This document shows, one piece after another, positions 1 to 10,604 of a DNA stretch of 64,000 nt (positions within the stretch are counted from its first letter, which is position 1; every line of letters begins with the position of its first letter). The DNA comes from Saccharina japonica (lineage: Eukaryota; Sar; Phaeophyceae; Laminariales; Laminariaceae). The notes beneath the pieces are model-generated. The model worked only from the letters and a program-made list of their open reading frames with translations, was not told the origin of the DNA and searched no databases. The stretch spans positions 142,920-206,919 of the forward strand of contig MEHQ01001788.1 in NCBI GenBank assembly GCA_008828725.1, given 5' to 3'. The position numbers and the translations under genes were made by a program.

Positions 1-232
1 CTGTGGCATCAATTTCTATCATCGCCACATCCTCAAAAGTCGACGAGAGAGAGAGGGGCCGACTGCAACGTCTTGCGATGCCTTTTAAGAATTAATCCAG
101 GGCTTGGGTTTGAACTGGTGGCATACCAAACGGTGAGTGGGTGGATGGAATGGGTGTGGGGCGGGTGTGGGTGGGTGGGGCGGTGCTGTGAGTGGGGGGC
201 GGCCCATGGAGCCGGGACAAGGGGCCGAGCTT

Positions 233-3020
233 CCGGCATCTATCTCAGGGGGATAACAAGCCGGCGGGCGAGAATCATGGCTGGCGTGAATCGCGGGCGC
301 ATATCTCACGCGTGGGCTGCGTTGGACGTAGAAAGTCGCAAACACAATTAATTATGCGAAGAGTTTTTTTCATGCCTGGACGCAGATTGGCGCTGAAAAA
401 AAGGGACAGGGAAAAAAATAAATGAGAAACAATGCCAGACACGCAAACAGACAATGGAAATGTTTGTTTTAGAAACCCCCGTTGACACTGGGGAAGCCCA
501 GCCCGACACCTTGGAAACGAGACGCTTTACCCGCACGTATAAAGTATCTGCGTTTCGGGTCACACGAGCAAGCCATGCCGCTGTAGACAGCCGCTTAGAG
601 GCGGGGGGGGGGGGGGTACTTAATATTTCATGCATGGCCGTAGTCGTATGACCATAGACCTGGGGAGGGGGGGGGGGGGGGGGATCATGTTGTGCCGGAG
701 TCGTATGACCTTAAACCCTCGCATCCCTACAACGCCGGGACGAAGCACGTTGGATTTTCGGGTGGGGGGGGGGGTGTAAGCGGACAGAGGCGGCGCTGAG
801 GATTTTTCAGGTAGCCTCATTTCCTCACTGAAGTTGCCGTGTGCATGGTCTGCACTACAACGAGCGGTGAACATGGCCACAGACGCACCGGTATTCCAAG
901 ATACACGGGCACACGGGGTAGGTACAAACGAACGAGCTTGGTTATCGACAGGCAACGCCAAAAAAAATGGTACGTAACACCCCACCTCCAGCGGCGTTTG
1001 GAATAACCGAATGCGGGGGTTGGCATCCACCGATCACGAAGAGAACAACAATAAAGCATCCAATGACGCATCACGCTCGATATGTATTGTTATTACCGAA
1101 AAAGTACTGATTCGCATCCGAAAAATCGTTTGCCTCGTGGCGTGAAGGTTAAGCTGACCTCATCAAGCTTTGGTGTCGGGCCAATACTTGCACATTTTTT
1201 CAAAGGTGCCCTCGGAACACAAGCGCGCCTTCGTGGAGCACTGGATTTACCCAGGTGAAGAAAAAAATGCCAGGAGGCCTTCTCGAAATAATGCGACATA
1301 CCAGGTATGCATGTTATACCAAAAACTCACTGGCAGTAGACTACTAGTTAACCTTGAGCTAGTGGGGATAACTAATTGAACAAAAGAGGGAGAACAGTAA
1401 TATATCGCGACCATGGTGTGTATCAACAGTAATAAACAAAGTTCTGCGACCGCCAATTCAACAAAAACAGCGACGCGCGATCGCCAACCGCCCACCTACA
1501 CAATTGCCAAATTTGCGCCCCAAGATTTCAAGCACAGGTGTTCCGTCAATGCAAACATCATAATCAGCAGCAGCAGCAGCGCAGCAGCATGCACAACGCC
1601 CCAGGCAGCTCTTCCCACCAACATATTCTTACGTTAAATCTCTCTNNNNNNNNNNNNNNNNNNNNNNNNGGGAAAGGGGGGGAGCGTCGGGCATCTATCA
1701 GGAGGAAACAAGCCGGCGGGCGAGAATCATGGCTGGCGTGAATCGCGGGCGCATATCTCACGCGTGGGCTGCGTTGGACGTAGAAAGTCGCAAACACAAT
1801 TAATTATGCGAAGAGTTTTTTTCATGCCTGGACCAGATTGGCCTGAAAAAAAGGGACAGGACAAAAATAAATGAGAAAACAATGCCAGACACGAAACAGA
1901 CAATGGAATATGTTTGGTTTTAGAAACCCCCCGTTGACACTGGGGAAGCCCAGCCCCGACACCTTGGAAACGAGACGCTTTACCCGCACGTATAAAGTAT
2001 CTGCGTTTCGGTCACACGAGCAAGCCATGCCGCTGTAGACAGGCCGCTTAGAGGCGGGGGGGGGGGGGGTACTTAATTTTCATGCATGCACGGCCGGAGT
2101 CGTATGACCATAAACCCTCGCATCCCTACAACGCCGGGACGAAGCACGTTGGATTTTCGGGTGGGGAGGGGGGGGTGTAAGCGGACAGAGGCGGCGCTGA
2201 GGATTTTTCAGGTAGCCTCATTTCCTCACTGAAGTTGTCCGTGTGCATGGTCTGCACTACAACGAGCGGTGAACAGGCACGAGCACCGGTATTCAAGATA
2301 CACGGGCACACGGGGTAGGTACGAACGAACGAGCTTGGTTATCGACGGCAACGCCAAAAAAAATGGTACGTAACACCCACCTCCAGCGGCGTTTGGAATA
2401 ACCGAATGGGGGGTTGGCATCCACCGATCACAAGAAGAACAACAATAATGATCCCAATGACGCATCACGTCGTATGTATTCGTATACCGAAAAAGTACTT
2501 GATTCCACCGAAAAATCGTTTGCCTCGTGGCGTGAAGGTTAAGCTGACCTCTCAAGCTTTGGTGTCGGGCCAATACTTGCACATTTTTTCAAAGGTGCCT
2601 CGGAACACAAGCGCGCCTTCGTGGAGCACTGGATTTACCCAGGTGAAGAAAAAAAATGCCAGGAGGCCTTCTCGAAATAATCGACATACCAGGTATGCAT
2701 GTTATAACCAAAAACTCACGGCAGTACCTACTAGTTAACCTTGAGCTAGTGGGGATTAACTAATTGAACAAAAGAGGGAGAACAGTAATATATCCGACCA
2801 TGGTGTGTATCAACAGTATAAACAAAGTTCTGCGACCCCAATTCAACAAAAACAGCGACCGCGATCCCAACCGTCCACCTACAAATTGCCAAATTTGCGC
2901 CCCAAGATTTCATGCACAGGTGTTCCGTCAATGCAAACATCATAATCAGCAGCAGCAGCAGCAGCAGCATGCACACGCCCCAGGCAGCTCTTCCCACCAA
3001 CACATTCTTACGTAAATTCT
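233..3020 (+). repeat. direct near-duplicate of ~1.4 kb around an N gap
   Basis: Sequence from about 233 to 1645 reappears at about 1687-3020 in the same order and orientation. The copies differ mainly by single-base insertions and deletions, and copy 1 carries an extra poly(G) stretch near 655-705. Indel-dominated divergence on both sides of a gap fits two low-quality reads or two haplotypes of one locus placed side by side better than an old genomic duplication (inference). Confidence 0.8.
1646..1669. other. assembly gap (24 Ns)
   Basis: A run of 24 unknown bases separates the two copies of the duplicated left-end segment. Confidence 0.99.
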
Positions 3021-3125
3021 ACCAGGCATCAACTAACAGCCTTTCCCACCAAAACACTCTATATTCTACCAGATATCAACTAATACCCTTCCCACCAACA
3101 CACTCTATATTGCACCAGATACCTA
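2987..3125 (+). repeat. short tandem repeat, ~46-bp unit
   Basis: About two and a half copies of a ~46-bp unit. Each contains a TTCCCACCAA core followed by ACTCTATATT and a block beginning ACCAG. The repeat starts at the right end of the duplicated segment and is found only on this side of it. Confidence 0.6.
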
Positions 3126-3400
3126 TCTATGATATTAGGCCCCGAACGGGCGGCTTAGTTCCCCTCGACCCCGTACGTACGTAGTGTTGACGACTTGACA
3201 AACCATCTGCTAGTCCATACTAAATAAATCCTCACCCACATGTCTTTTTCCGAGAAAATTCCCAGGTGGGCCGGGATATATAGGGCTTCGTAGGATATAT
3301 CGCCTACTAACCAATTCAACCATTTCGACGAAATCTATTAATAATTAATAGGCCCCCAAGGTCTAATATACAGCCCCTCTCTCGCTGAACCCTACCCCGT

Positions 3401-3727
3401 TTAATCGCCCTCCTGTGTCAAAAAGGCCTGCGGCTGCTGCGATCGCGGCTGCTGCGGCCGAGACGAGGCCGCCAGCCACCCGTTGGGGGTCGCCTCCCCC
3501 CCGCCCCCGCCCCCACCCCCACCCAGCCCCCACACGCCATTTCCCGGGTTCCCTCGATGCGTCGCCAAGTAATGCCTCCGACAAGCTCCTACCGCGCTCC
3601 CGCCCGAGCATCCCCCACCCCCACCCTCACTCCCACCATCTTGGAGAGGACCGACGATGTCTTCGATGTCAACCGCGGAGAGGTTCTGCGCCTCGAGCAT
3701 GCCACGGAGGTTGCTGCCATCGCCGCG

Positions 3728-3771
<44 letters not shown>

Positions 3772-6700
3772 TGTTGCTGCTGCTGAGGGCACCTCCTCCA
3801 CGCATAGTTGTCTTCGATTTCGAAGCCCCTGCCCCTGCCCCCCCCCGGTCGCCGCCGCCGTTACTGTGGCAACTCCCTCGCGTATGGCGTTGGCTGTGGG
3901 CGTGAAACGGGCATCCATGGCCGTAGCCCCCTGCCCCGGAGCCTCCCCCCCCGCCGAGGGACGCGATTTGGGCGCACGACCGGGGGCGGTACGCCTTCCG
4001 TCTCCCCTCCAGACCGTAGAGGTGCCTCAGGCTGTACTCGTACCTGATGGGGGCAGGGGGGGGCGGGGGTGCTCGTGTCATGCCTGACCGCAGTCGTATG
4101 ACCATAAGACCCTCGCATCCCTACAAAATGTTGGGACGGAGAAAGTCGGGTTTTCACCGACCAGGCAGGGGGGGGGGGAAGAGGCGCGCAGTGACATATA
4201 CCTGCACATATGATACATGTATGTGTACAGTCACCATCAGTTTTACTTTCCTGTAATAATTTTTACCCTCAGCTTCCTCCTTGACAAACCGCGGTCACAG
4301 CTATCTTCCCTTCTCCCCCACTGCGCTTTATTTTGACCCATCCGCCGGAGGATAAAAAAAAAAAAAAAACTACTTTCATAGTTGGTTCCGAAGGTTGGTT
4401 TGTTGCTCATATAGTTTTCACCTTTCAACTATCCTATTTATAGTTCCTTATCCCCGATTTCGGAATATTTGGTCAGTGTTGTTTAAAAACGATATACCAG
4501 TACAAAACCTTCGCGTACGGTGCCGCAAGTACTATCGCTCCCGCCAAACCTACGTAGGACTGCTCGCTTGACAGGTACCACTTTCGCCCGGGACTGGCTC
4601 TCTGTGACTCTTGGCAGGGCTTTGGCTGAATAACAATTATTGTCGCTAAAAATGAAACATGTTTCGTGTTTTCTCGCGTATGCTAGTAAATCGGTTTTGG
4701 CGTAGTTTTAAGACTTAGATGTGAATTCGCAAAAACAACAACAACAACAACAACAACAAAATGCGTTTGGGGTGCAAATTAAGCGATTTTTGCTCAAACT
4801 CGCAGAAAATAATCCTGATTTTATTTCGCTTTCAAGTATTGGGCCAAAGCCTAGCTCTTGGCACCCGACCGTATGAACCGCCCAGATTAAAGTCCTTACG
4901 TATCCCGACACAATCTGCTCGTGCACGGCGGCGTGCCGTGCCGCAGCCGCGCCTCGAATCGTGCTCAACTGGTTTCTCTTCCGCGCGTACTCCTCCGGCG
5001 GCATGCCTCTGGGAAACTCTTCTCGCCACAGCCCCAGCAGCTCGTGAACCTGACAACAAAAAACAAACAAAAAACGAAGTATATAATAAAAAAACACACA
5101 ACCAAAACTCAGCATGAAAAAAAAGAAGACCACAATACGTAGAGCAATCAGGGGACGACGATGCAAAGAAGATAATTTTTTCTAGAGTGCAATAACAGGC
5201 ATTCAGTCCAGTGCGCACGTTTACTTTTCTAGAATGCAATAACACAATACGTACCGTTCAGTCAGTGCGCGCGTTGATACTGCTGTCTGTACACGCGAAA
5301 ACGGCGTGGACACCAAAACTTCGCCGACGCGGCGTTTCCCGCCTTCCCATAATATACAACACCCCTGCGATAAGGCCCCACGGGCCAACAATTAACAACG
5401 AGGCCCCCTTTTACCAGGGCTGTCCGCCTAAACATACACCAGGTACACCAGACAACAAGTGCAACAAAATTCACCTGGTACATTGTCTGTGGCACATTTG
5501 TTTTCGGCGTTTTTACTGTGCTTTTTTAGACGCATGCTACGGTAGAGGTGCACCATTTTTGCCTTCTGAGGGTGTCGACTTAAGGTCACTTGAGGAGCTC
5601 TGTACTAATAGTAAGTCAAAAACTGATTTTGGAGGGAAAACACATTTCAAAGTGCTACGTAGATATCCGATGAACAATCCCCATGGCTCGAGTAATACAA
5701 CAAAAAAAAAAATTGCATCACCAAGAATGAGAAAATTCCGACGATTTTTGGTTAAGGCGCCTTTAATAGGTCATTCCGAAAACGTTTCACCCAAAAAACG
5801 GTACGGTACCTCTATCGTAGCTTAACGGTTTTTTTTTTCCTTCCAGAAATCACGACTACACTCAACCTCACCGGTAACCTTTACCTTTACCACAGTCTCG
5901 AACCACAAAATACGCAAGTGCAAGCCACCTATAATAAAATAAAATATGTTTTTTTGGGGTACTTTATCTTGGTATGGTATGGTATGTCCGGGGGGGGGGG
6001 GGCGGGGCCGTGAAAGCTCGTTAAATGCTACATACCTATATGTACTACGGTCAGAAACAGAAACGCCGCTTCGTGTATATAATATACCCTTACTTTATTT
6101 GGTAGAATATCGTATGCATGTGACGAGCGAGTTCTTCTCCTTCGTAGAAAAAATCTGCGGGGTGTTCGCTACGTACAGCTATAAGACAGAATCGGTCCGT
6201 AGCTGGCGGTTACATATCGTACGTGAAATGCGGGACAATTGTGACTGGGGAGGAACCAAAATAAAGTGAGGATTTACTTACGTACTCGTATAAATACGAC
6301 AATCCACCAACCCGAAAGTTCCCACAATTTTTTTTTTTTTTTTTGTCACCTCCATTCCAGCGTTGCTGAGAAAGCTGACAAGCTGAACGCGCGCCTCGTA
6401 CTTGAGGTGGTGCTCCCGACGGAGGACTTGCAGCATCCGCCGCATGCAGAGGGGGAAGTGTTTCTCGGCGACATGGTCGATGGTTTGCCTCGTGATGGCC
6501 ACCGACGCTCGCGGGTCGTCCCCGCCCCCCTGGCGGCGACCGCCAAGCATTCGGTCGATATCCCTTCTCACCTGTTGAATATTGAAATGTGATCACGTAT
6601 AATATAATACCAGTAGCATATTGAATATATTGAATATTAATACGTAGCGTATTGGATATTGATAGCGTATTGAATAGTAATATATAATATATACTATAGC

Positions 6701-9386
6701 ATATTGAATATTGTTATATACGAAGCATATTTATTTTTAATACGCTTATTACTTGTAAGTCGGGGCGACGCTGATGATGTCCAAATGACTCTTCACGATT
6801 TCGGTATGCCCCGCTCGGCATCGGCCCTACCGTGCGCCACCCGCCCCCCTCGGTAACCACGACCACGCCGCGGCCGCCCGACACATCAGCCCTCGGCGAC
6901 CCCGCCGAAAAGCACGGGGCCTGATGTCCATCTCGGCGACCGGGGGGCGGGGGAAGGTGCCCTCCCGGGGACGACTCGATCTCTCCCCGGGAACGGGGAT
7001 AGTCGTCAAAAAATGGAAATATCAGCACGCGCTTTTGAACCGACACATCTGTCTGTTGCTGTACGCGCTGCTGTACTGCGGTAGCACATGATGTGTGAGT
7101 GAGTGGGTGGGTGGGTGGGTGGGTGCGGGGTGCCTCTCGGATTTTTCAGCTAGGGTTTATAAATATTAGTTGCAGGGTGCCTCTCGGCCTTTTCAGCGAG
7201 GGGTTCCGAACAAATATTTGTGTAACCCGCGGGCGCACAAAATAGGCGCGCGCTCCCGAGTCGACCCCGGAGTGTTCTTTCGTTACATAACTACGAGGGG
7301 CCATAGTGAATATAACCGAATATTGTTGGTAAAAATGGGTAAGTATGCAGTTTTTTGTGTGTACTGTTGTAGGTCCCCTATTTACTAGTGTTTACTATGG
7401 TCCCCCGTAACACGGAGGGGTACATACAGTAGTACAAGTTAGAACCAAATTTGTCGTGATAACATAGGGGGAATACATGTTTTTTTGGGGTCGATTGTAG
7501 GTTCTATTTACTATCCCCTCCCCGGTAAAAACAGACACGCACCAAAACCACCGAGCTATAAAGTAGGCTGAGAGCTTAGACTGATATGTATGTATATAGC
7601 TCTGTGATGGTATGGTGCATACCAAAACAAAAAAGAAGGAGCCGAAACTCCGCGTTTAGTATTTTCCTCGCCTGCACGAGAACCCCCTTGACTCTCTCGT
7701 CCTTCTCCACCCCGGGCAGACTCCGCTCGGCGACGGCCATCCCCTCCCTCAGGACCTCCTTGAAGTGCTGAACCACCGCCGCCGGCACCTGTCTCGGTGC
7801 GAGCAAAGCCTTCCCACCCCGCAGGAGAACCCGGCGCGACCTGACCAGCGGAAGCACCTTCTCGAACGGGCACGACACGTAACTGATGGTACTACCAGAC
7901 GACGCCTGCGGCGCCGGATGTCGCGGCACCCATGGGGGAGGGGGAGGAGGAACGCTCGGGCGCCCCTCGTGAGCGCTCGGTTTTTGTAAGCGCGACGGAG
8001 GAACCACCTCTTCTGCGGAATGGGAGGAGTTCCATCGTGGGCGTTTTTCCTTGCCGCGATCAGCGATTTTGCGATCAGCGATTTTGCGATCAGCGGTTTT
8101 GCGATCAGCGATTTTGAGATCGGCGATTTTGCGATCAGCGATTTCGCGATCAGCGATTTCACGCTCAGCGCTTTCGCGATTAATGCTTCCGCGTCTAGCG
8201 CTTTCGCGGCCAGTGCTTCGGCGATCCGCCCTGTCGCGCGGGCCGGTAGCTTCTGCGCTGGCGTCGTCGATACCGTCTGCTACCGGCTGCAGCCACCCCA
8301 GGTTGTATACGATCCGGAGGGCATAGAGCCGATCGTTCAGAGAAGCCGGTCGCGCTTCAGGCTTTGCGTTTGTCTCCTATTACACCGCAATCGTAAAAAA
8401 AAAGGACAGCAAGCCAGGGGGGTGGGGGGGGAAGTGGGTGGAGGGACGGGGGGGGGGCGGGGAGGGGGCGGGGAGCACCCCGATCGGCGGTGGGAAAGGC
8501 GTGAGTGGTTTGTGCGCGCGGAGACAGACTTGTTTGAGGCGCGCCTCCACTGGCATCTCCGGGGAGGTGCTGATAGAGCGGGAAGGAACGGGCAGGTACA
8601 TATGAATACTGCTGTTGTATACGTATCGTACCAGGTTATTTTTGCATCGTATCCTTGTCGTATCTACTGATTTTATTTTATGGAGAGAAACGTGTCGGCA
8701 GATACTGTGGAAAGACGTCTGTGCTACTCGTACGTGCATCCGGTTATGTCCTGTCCTGTCCTGTCCTGTCCTGTCCTGTCCTGTCCTGTCCTGTCCTGTC
8801 CTGTCCTGTCCTGTCCTGTCCTGTCCTGTCCTGTCCTGTCCTGTCCTGTCCTGTCCTGTCCTGTCCTGTCCTGTCCTGTCCTGTCCTGTCCTCTCACGTC
8901 CTGTCATGTCCTGTAGACGCCCTCTGAGACGCTCGGGCTTTTCGGTGGTGGGGTTCTTGGCTTAATTTGTATTTGCCGACCTATTGAGTGTTGCTGGACA
9001 GTTGCTTTTAATGGCGCACTTGTGCTGATACGTTTCAAAATGAGCAAGTCGACCCTGCAGCTGCTGCCAATGTGAGGAGCCTTTGGTACGCATACGATGC
9101 ACCCGTCGCTGCTGCCGCCGCCGCCGCCGCCGTTCTGCCTGCTGACGCTGCTGTTTGTACATGTTGCTCCCCAAGTTACTCTCCTAAAATAGCACGATGG
9201 TCGACTGCACGCTTGCTTTCTCCCCCGCCGCTGTCGACGATAGCTGCCCATCGCTCACNTTACTCTCCTAAAATAGCACGATGGTCGACTGCACGCTTGC
9301 TTTCTCCCCCGCCGCTGTCGACGATAGCTGCCCATCGCTCACCCCCCCTGGTCATGCGACTACGGCCATGCATGAAAATGAAGAGC

Positions 9387-9421
<35 letters not shown>

Positions 9422-10604
9422 GCCAATGGGCCCCGCGCTGTGTGGAAAATATGGGCCCCCCCCCCCCCCCCCACCCCCCCTCCCCCTCTCCGTTCGCCTC
9501 CTCCGCCTGCTTCTTTCTCGCCATCGCCGGCACGGCCACCGCAGCAGGCGAGCTTCAGGATGAAGTGGCTCGCCAAGTCTGCTCGGTGGTGTTGGGCTTC
9601 CGAGGGGCGGTCGCCGTGTCCGTGGAGGAGCAGCAGTCTGGCGTCTGCCGCGGGGGGTGAACGGGGTTTGTTTGTTGTCCGGGGGGGGGTCAAAACGTCA
9701 AAAACGGCGGTGAAAACACGAGAGACTCTTTTCTCTTCCTCTCCAAGGCGTTCACGTAAGTGCTGGTATTCTGCGCGCCAGGACGGGCTTACTGCTGCAG
9801 CTGTGGCGACCAAAACAAACGCACTACTGTGGCGACCAAAACAACAGCAGCTTTGGCGTTATCAATCGAGCGTCCTACGAGCAGCGTGGTGCTCAGCAGT
9901 ACAAGGGTAAACAGTACTGCTGTAGGATCATGTTGCGTCCGTGCCAGAAGTACCACTCCTGGCCAATTCGTATCGTATCATCCCGAATCACGCAGTGGCG
10001 GTAGAGTACTGGACTGCTGTACTCGGCATTTGACCAATGTGCTGTACCTGGTACCTGATAAACCATACCAGGTATCACCAGCTGTCAGGTGTATACGTTC
10101 AGCGAAGCCGGTCAATGCTCGGGTTCGTGAGCTACTCGTACAAACGGATCATCAGGTGGGCGCGAAAACGCACAGATGCGGCGACGGTTTTGTGACTCTT
10201 TACGTACCCCCAACCCAAGATTATTGCACAGACGCGATGCAAGTCACAGCTGGGCGTGGGGCTGCTGGCCTTCGATGCGAACGGTGCAGCGTAGACGCTC
10301 GCATCATACAGCCCTGCTATAGCAATCGACATAATTATTCTACCGCAGTGGGAACATCGGGATGGTACTGTGAGCGGACCCAGCAACGAGCGCAGCAGAT
10401 CTGCTGGACGCGCTGTCTGTTGGTGTACTTGCCTGCTGTAAGCGCCTGTTGTGCCAAGCTCCCATTTGAAATCTCGGTTGCTTGGCCCTCACGGAGGAGA
10501 CGGATGGCCTCAACCCTGCGGCGAGGCAGCAACATGAAGTCGTCGAGATCGATGTCGAACGATGGAGGCTCTAGGTACAGCCCGGGCGGCACACGCGTCT
10601 CCAT
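3401..10604 (-). CDS. PRIM2: DNA primase large subunit (multi-exon)
   Basis: Regulatory Fe-S subunit of the eukaryotic primase (with PRIM1 and DNA polymerase alpha) that helps make RNA primers in the nucleus. Exons read on the minus strand: 10604-10493 (start METRVPPG, then the YLEPPS block), about 9660-9545 (SHFILKLAC), 8376-7678 (CPFEKV, then SLPGVEKDERV), 6571-6350 (FPLCMRRML, then REHHLKYEARVQ), 5049-4900 (LGLWREEF) and 4036-3401. Phases fit across the last four exons; the second exon's edges and the 7678 donor (GTGCAG) are weak. The four Fe-S cysteines are visible in FPLCMRR, RPRSCAQ, HGCPFHA and VGACRRHYLATH, in the order known for the family. The exon for the conserved stretch between LAC and CPFEKV was only partly found; a gap at 9259 may hide it. 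Low-complexity expansions sit in two exons. The family match is strong; the exact gene model is moderate. Confidence 0.9.
3724..3785 (-). repeat. CTG/AGC microsatellite coding a poly-Ser tract in PRIM2
   Basis: A (CTG)n run on the plus strand reads as AGC codons, with a few AAC, on the minus strand. It encodes a Ser/Asn-rich tract in the last primase exon. The tract lies between the third (HGCP) and fourth (GACRRHY) Fe-S cysteines, flanked by other Gly/Ser-rich insertions, so it is probably a disordered loop on the Fe-S domain. Confidence 0.85.
4047..4185 (+). repeat. dispersed poly(G/C)-associated repeat, family A copy
   Basis: Contains the family core CGTATGACCATA, then CCTCGCATCCCTACAA and GTTTTCACCGACCAGGCAGG, with G-runs on both sides. 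It lies in the primase intron immediately upstream of the last exon. Other copies are at about 628-790, 2081-2180, 9343-9420, 30835-31045, 37995-38200, 38200-38335 and 45455-45500. Confidence 0.7.
4737..4760 (+). repeat. (CAA)n microsatellite
   Basis: About eight AAC/CAA units in a primase intron. No coding frame is supported here. Confidence 0.85.
8054..8165 (-). repeat. 15-bp minisatellite coding a pentapeptide repeat in PRIM2
   Basis: About seven tandem 15-bp units (GCGATCAGCGATTTT on the plus strand). The minus-strand frame that continues into the conserved CPFEKV primase block is open through the whole array and reads as repeated K/E-I-A-D-R pentapeptides. The unit length is a multiple of three, and no stop occurs in this frame from 8376 down to 7578. 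Degenerate units continue to about 8240. Other frames are also open because the repeat lacks stops, so coding status rests on continuity with the conserved exon. Confidence 0.65.
8746..8892 (+). repeat. (CTGTC)n pentanucleotide satellite
   Basis: An almost perfect run of about 29 CTGTC units, with degenerate units to about 8915. It lies in the primase gene between conserved blocks, presumably in an intron. All frames through it are open for trivial reasons. Confidence 0.97.
9176..9342 (+). repeat. 83-bp exact duplication around a single N
   Basis: The bases 9176-9258 are repeated at 9260-9342, separated by one N at 9259. This is the usual mark of a collapsed or mis-joined contig end. It falls inside the primase gene, where a conserved segment between LAC and CPFEKV would be expected, so sequence may be missing here. 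Confidence 0.85.

Larger units (their letters stand above)
1..3400. other. gene-free left end, largely a duplicated segment
   Basis: I see no convincing exon here. Most of the stretch is one ~1.4-kb sequence present twice in the same orientation around a run of Ns. Open frames in it are short, differ between the copies and have no recognisable motif. The last few hundred bases (about 3130-3400) are AT-rich downstream sequence of the primase gene, which ends at 3401 on the minus strand. Confidence 0.6.

Noticed and set aside
3557..4087. Plus-strand Ala/Leu-rich open frames
   Set aside because: They are products of the CTG repeat and GC-rich sequence, opposite the last primase exon with its Fe-S cysteines.
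6765..6832. Possible extra primase exon (IVKSHLDIISVAPTY) with a GTAATA donor
   Set aside because: It would end in phase 2, whereas the next exon at 6571 needs phase 0, and it matches no known part of the primase.
8020..8670. Plus-strand open frame over the 15-bp minisatellite
   Set aside because: The repeat lacks stops in several frames. The minus-strand frame is the one that continues into conserved primase sequence.
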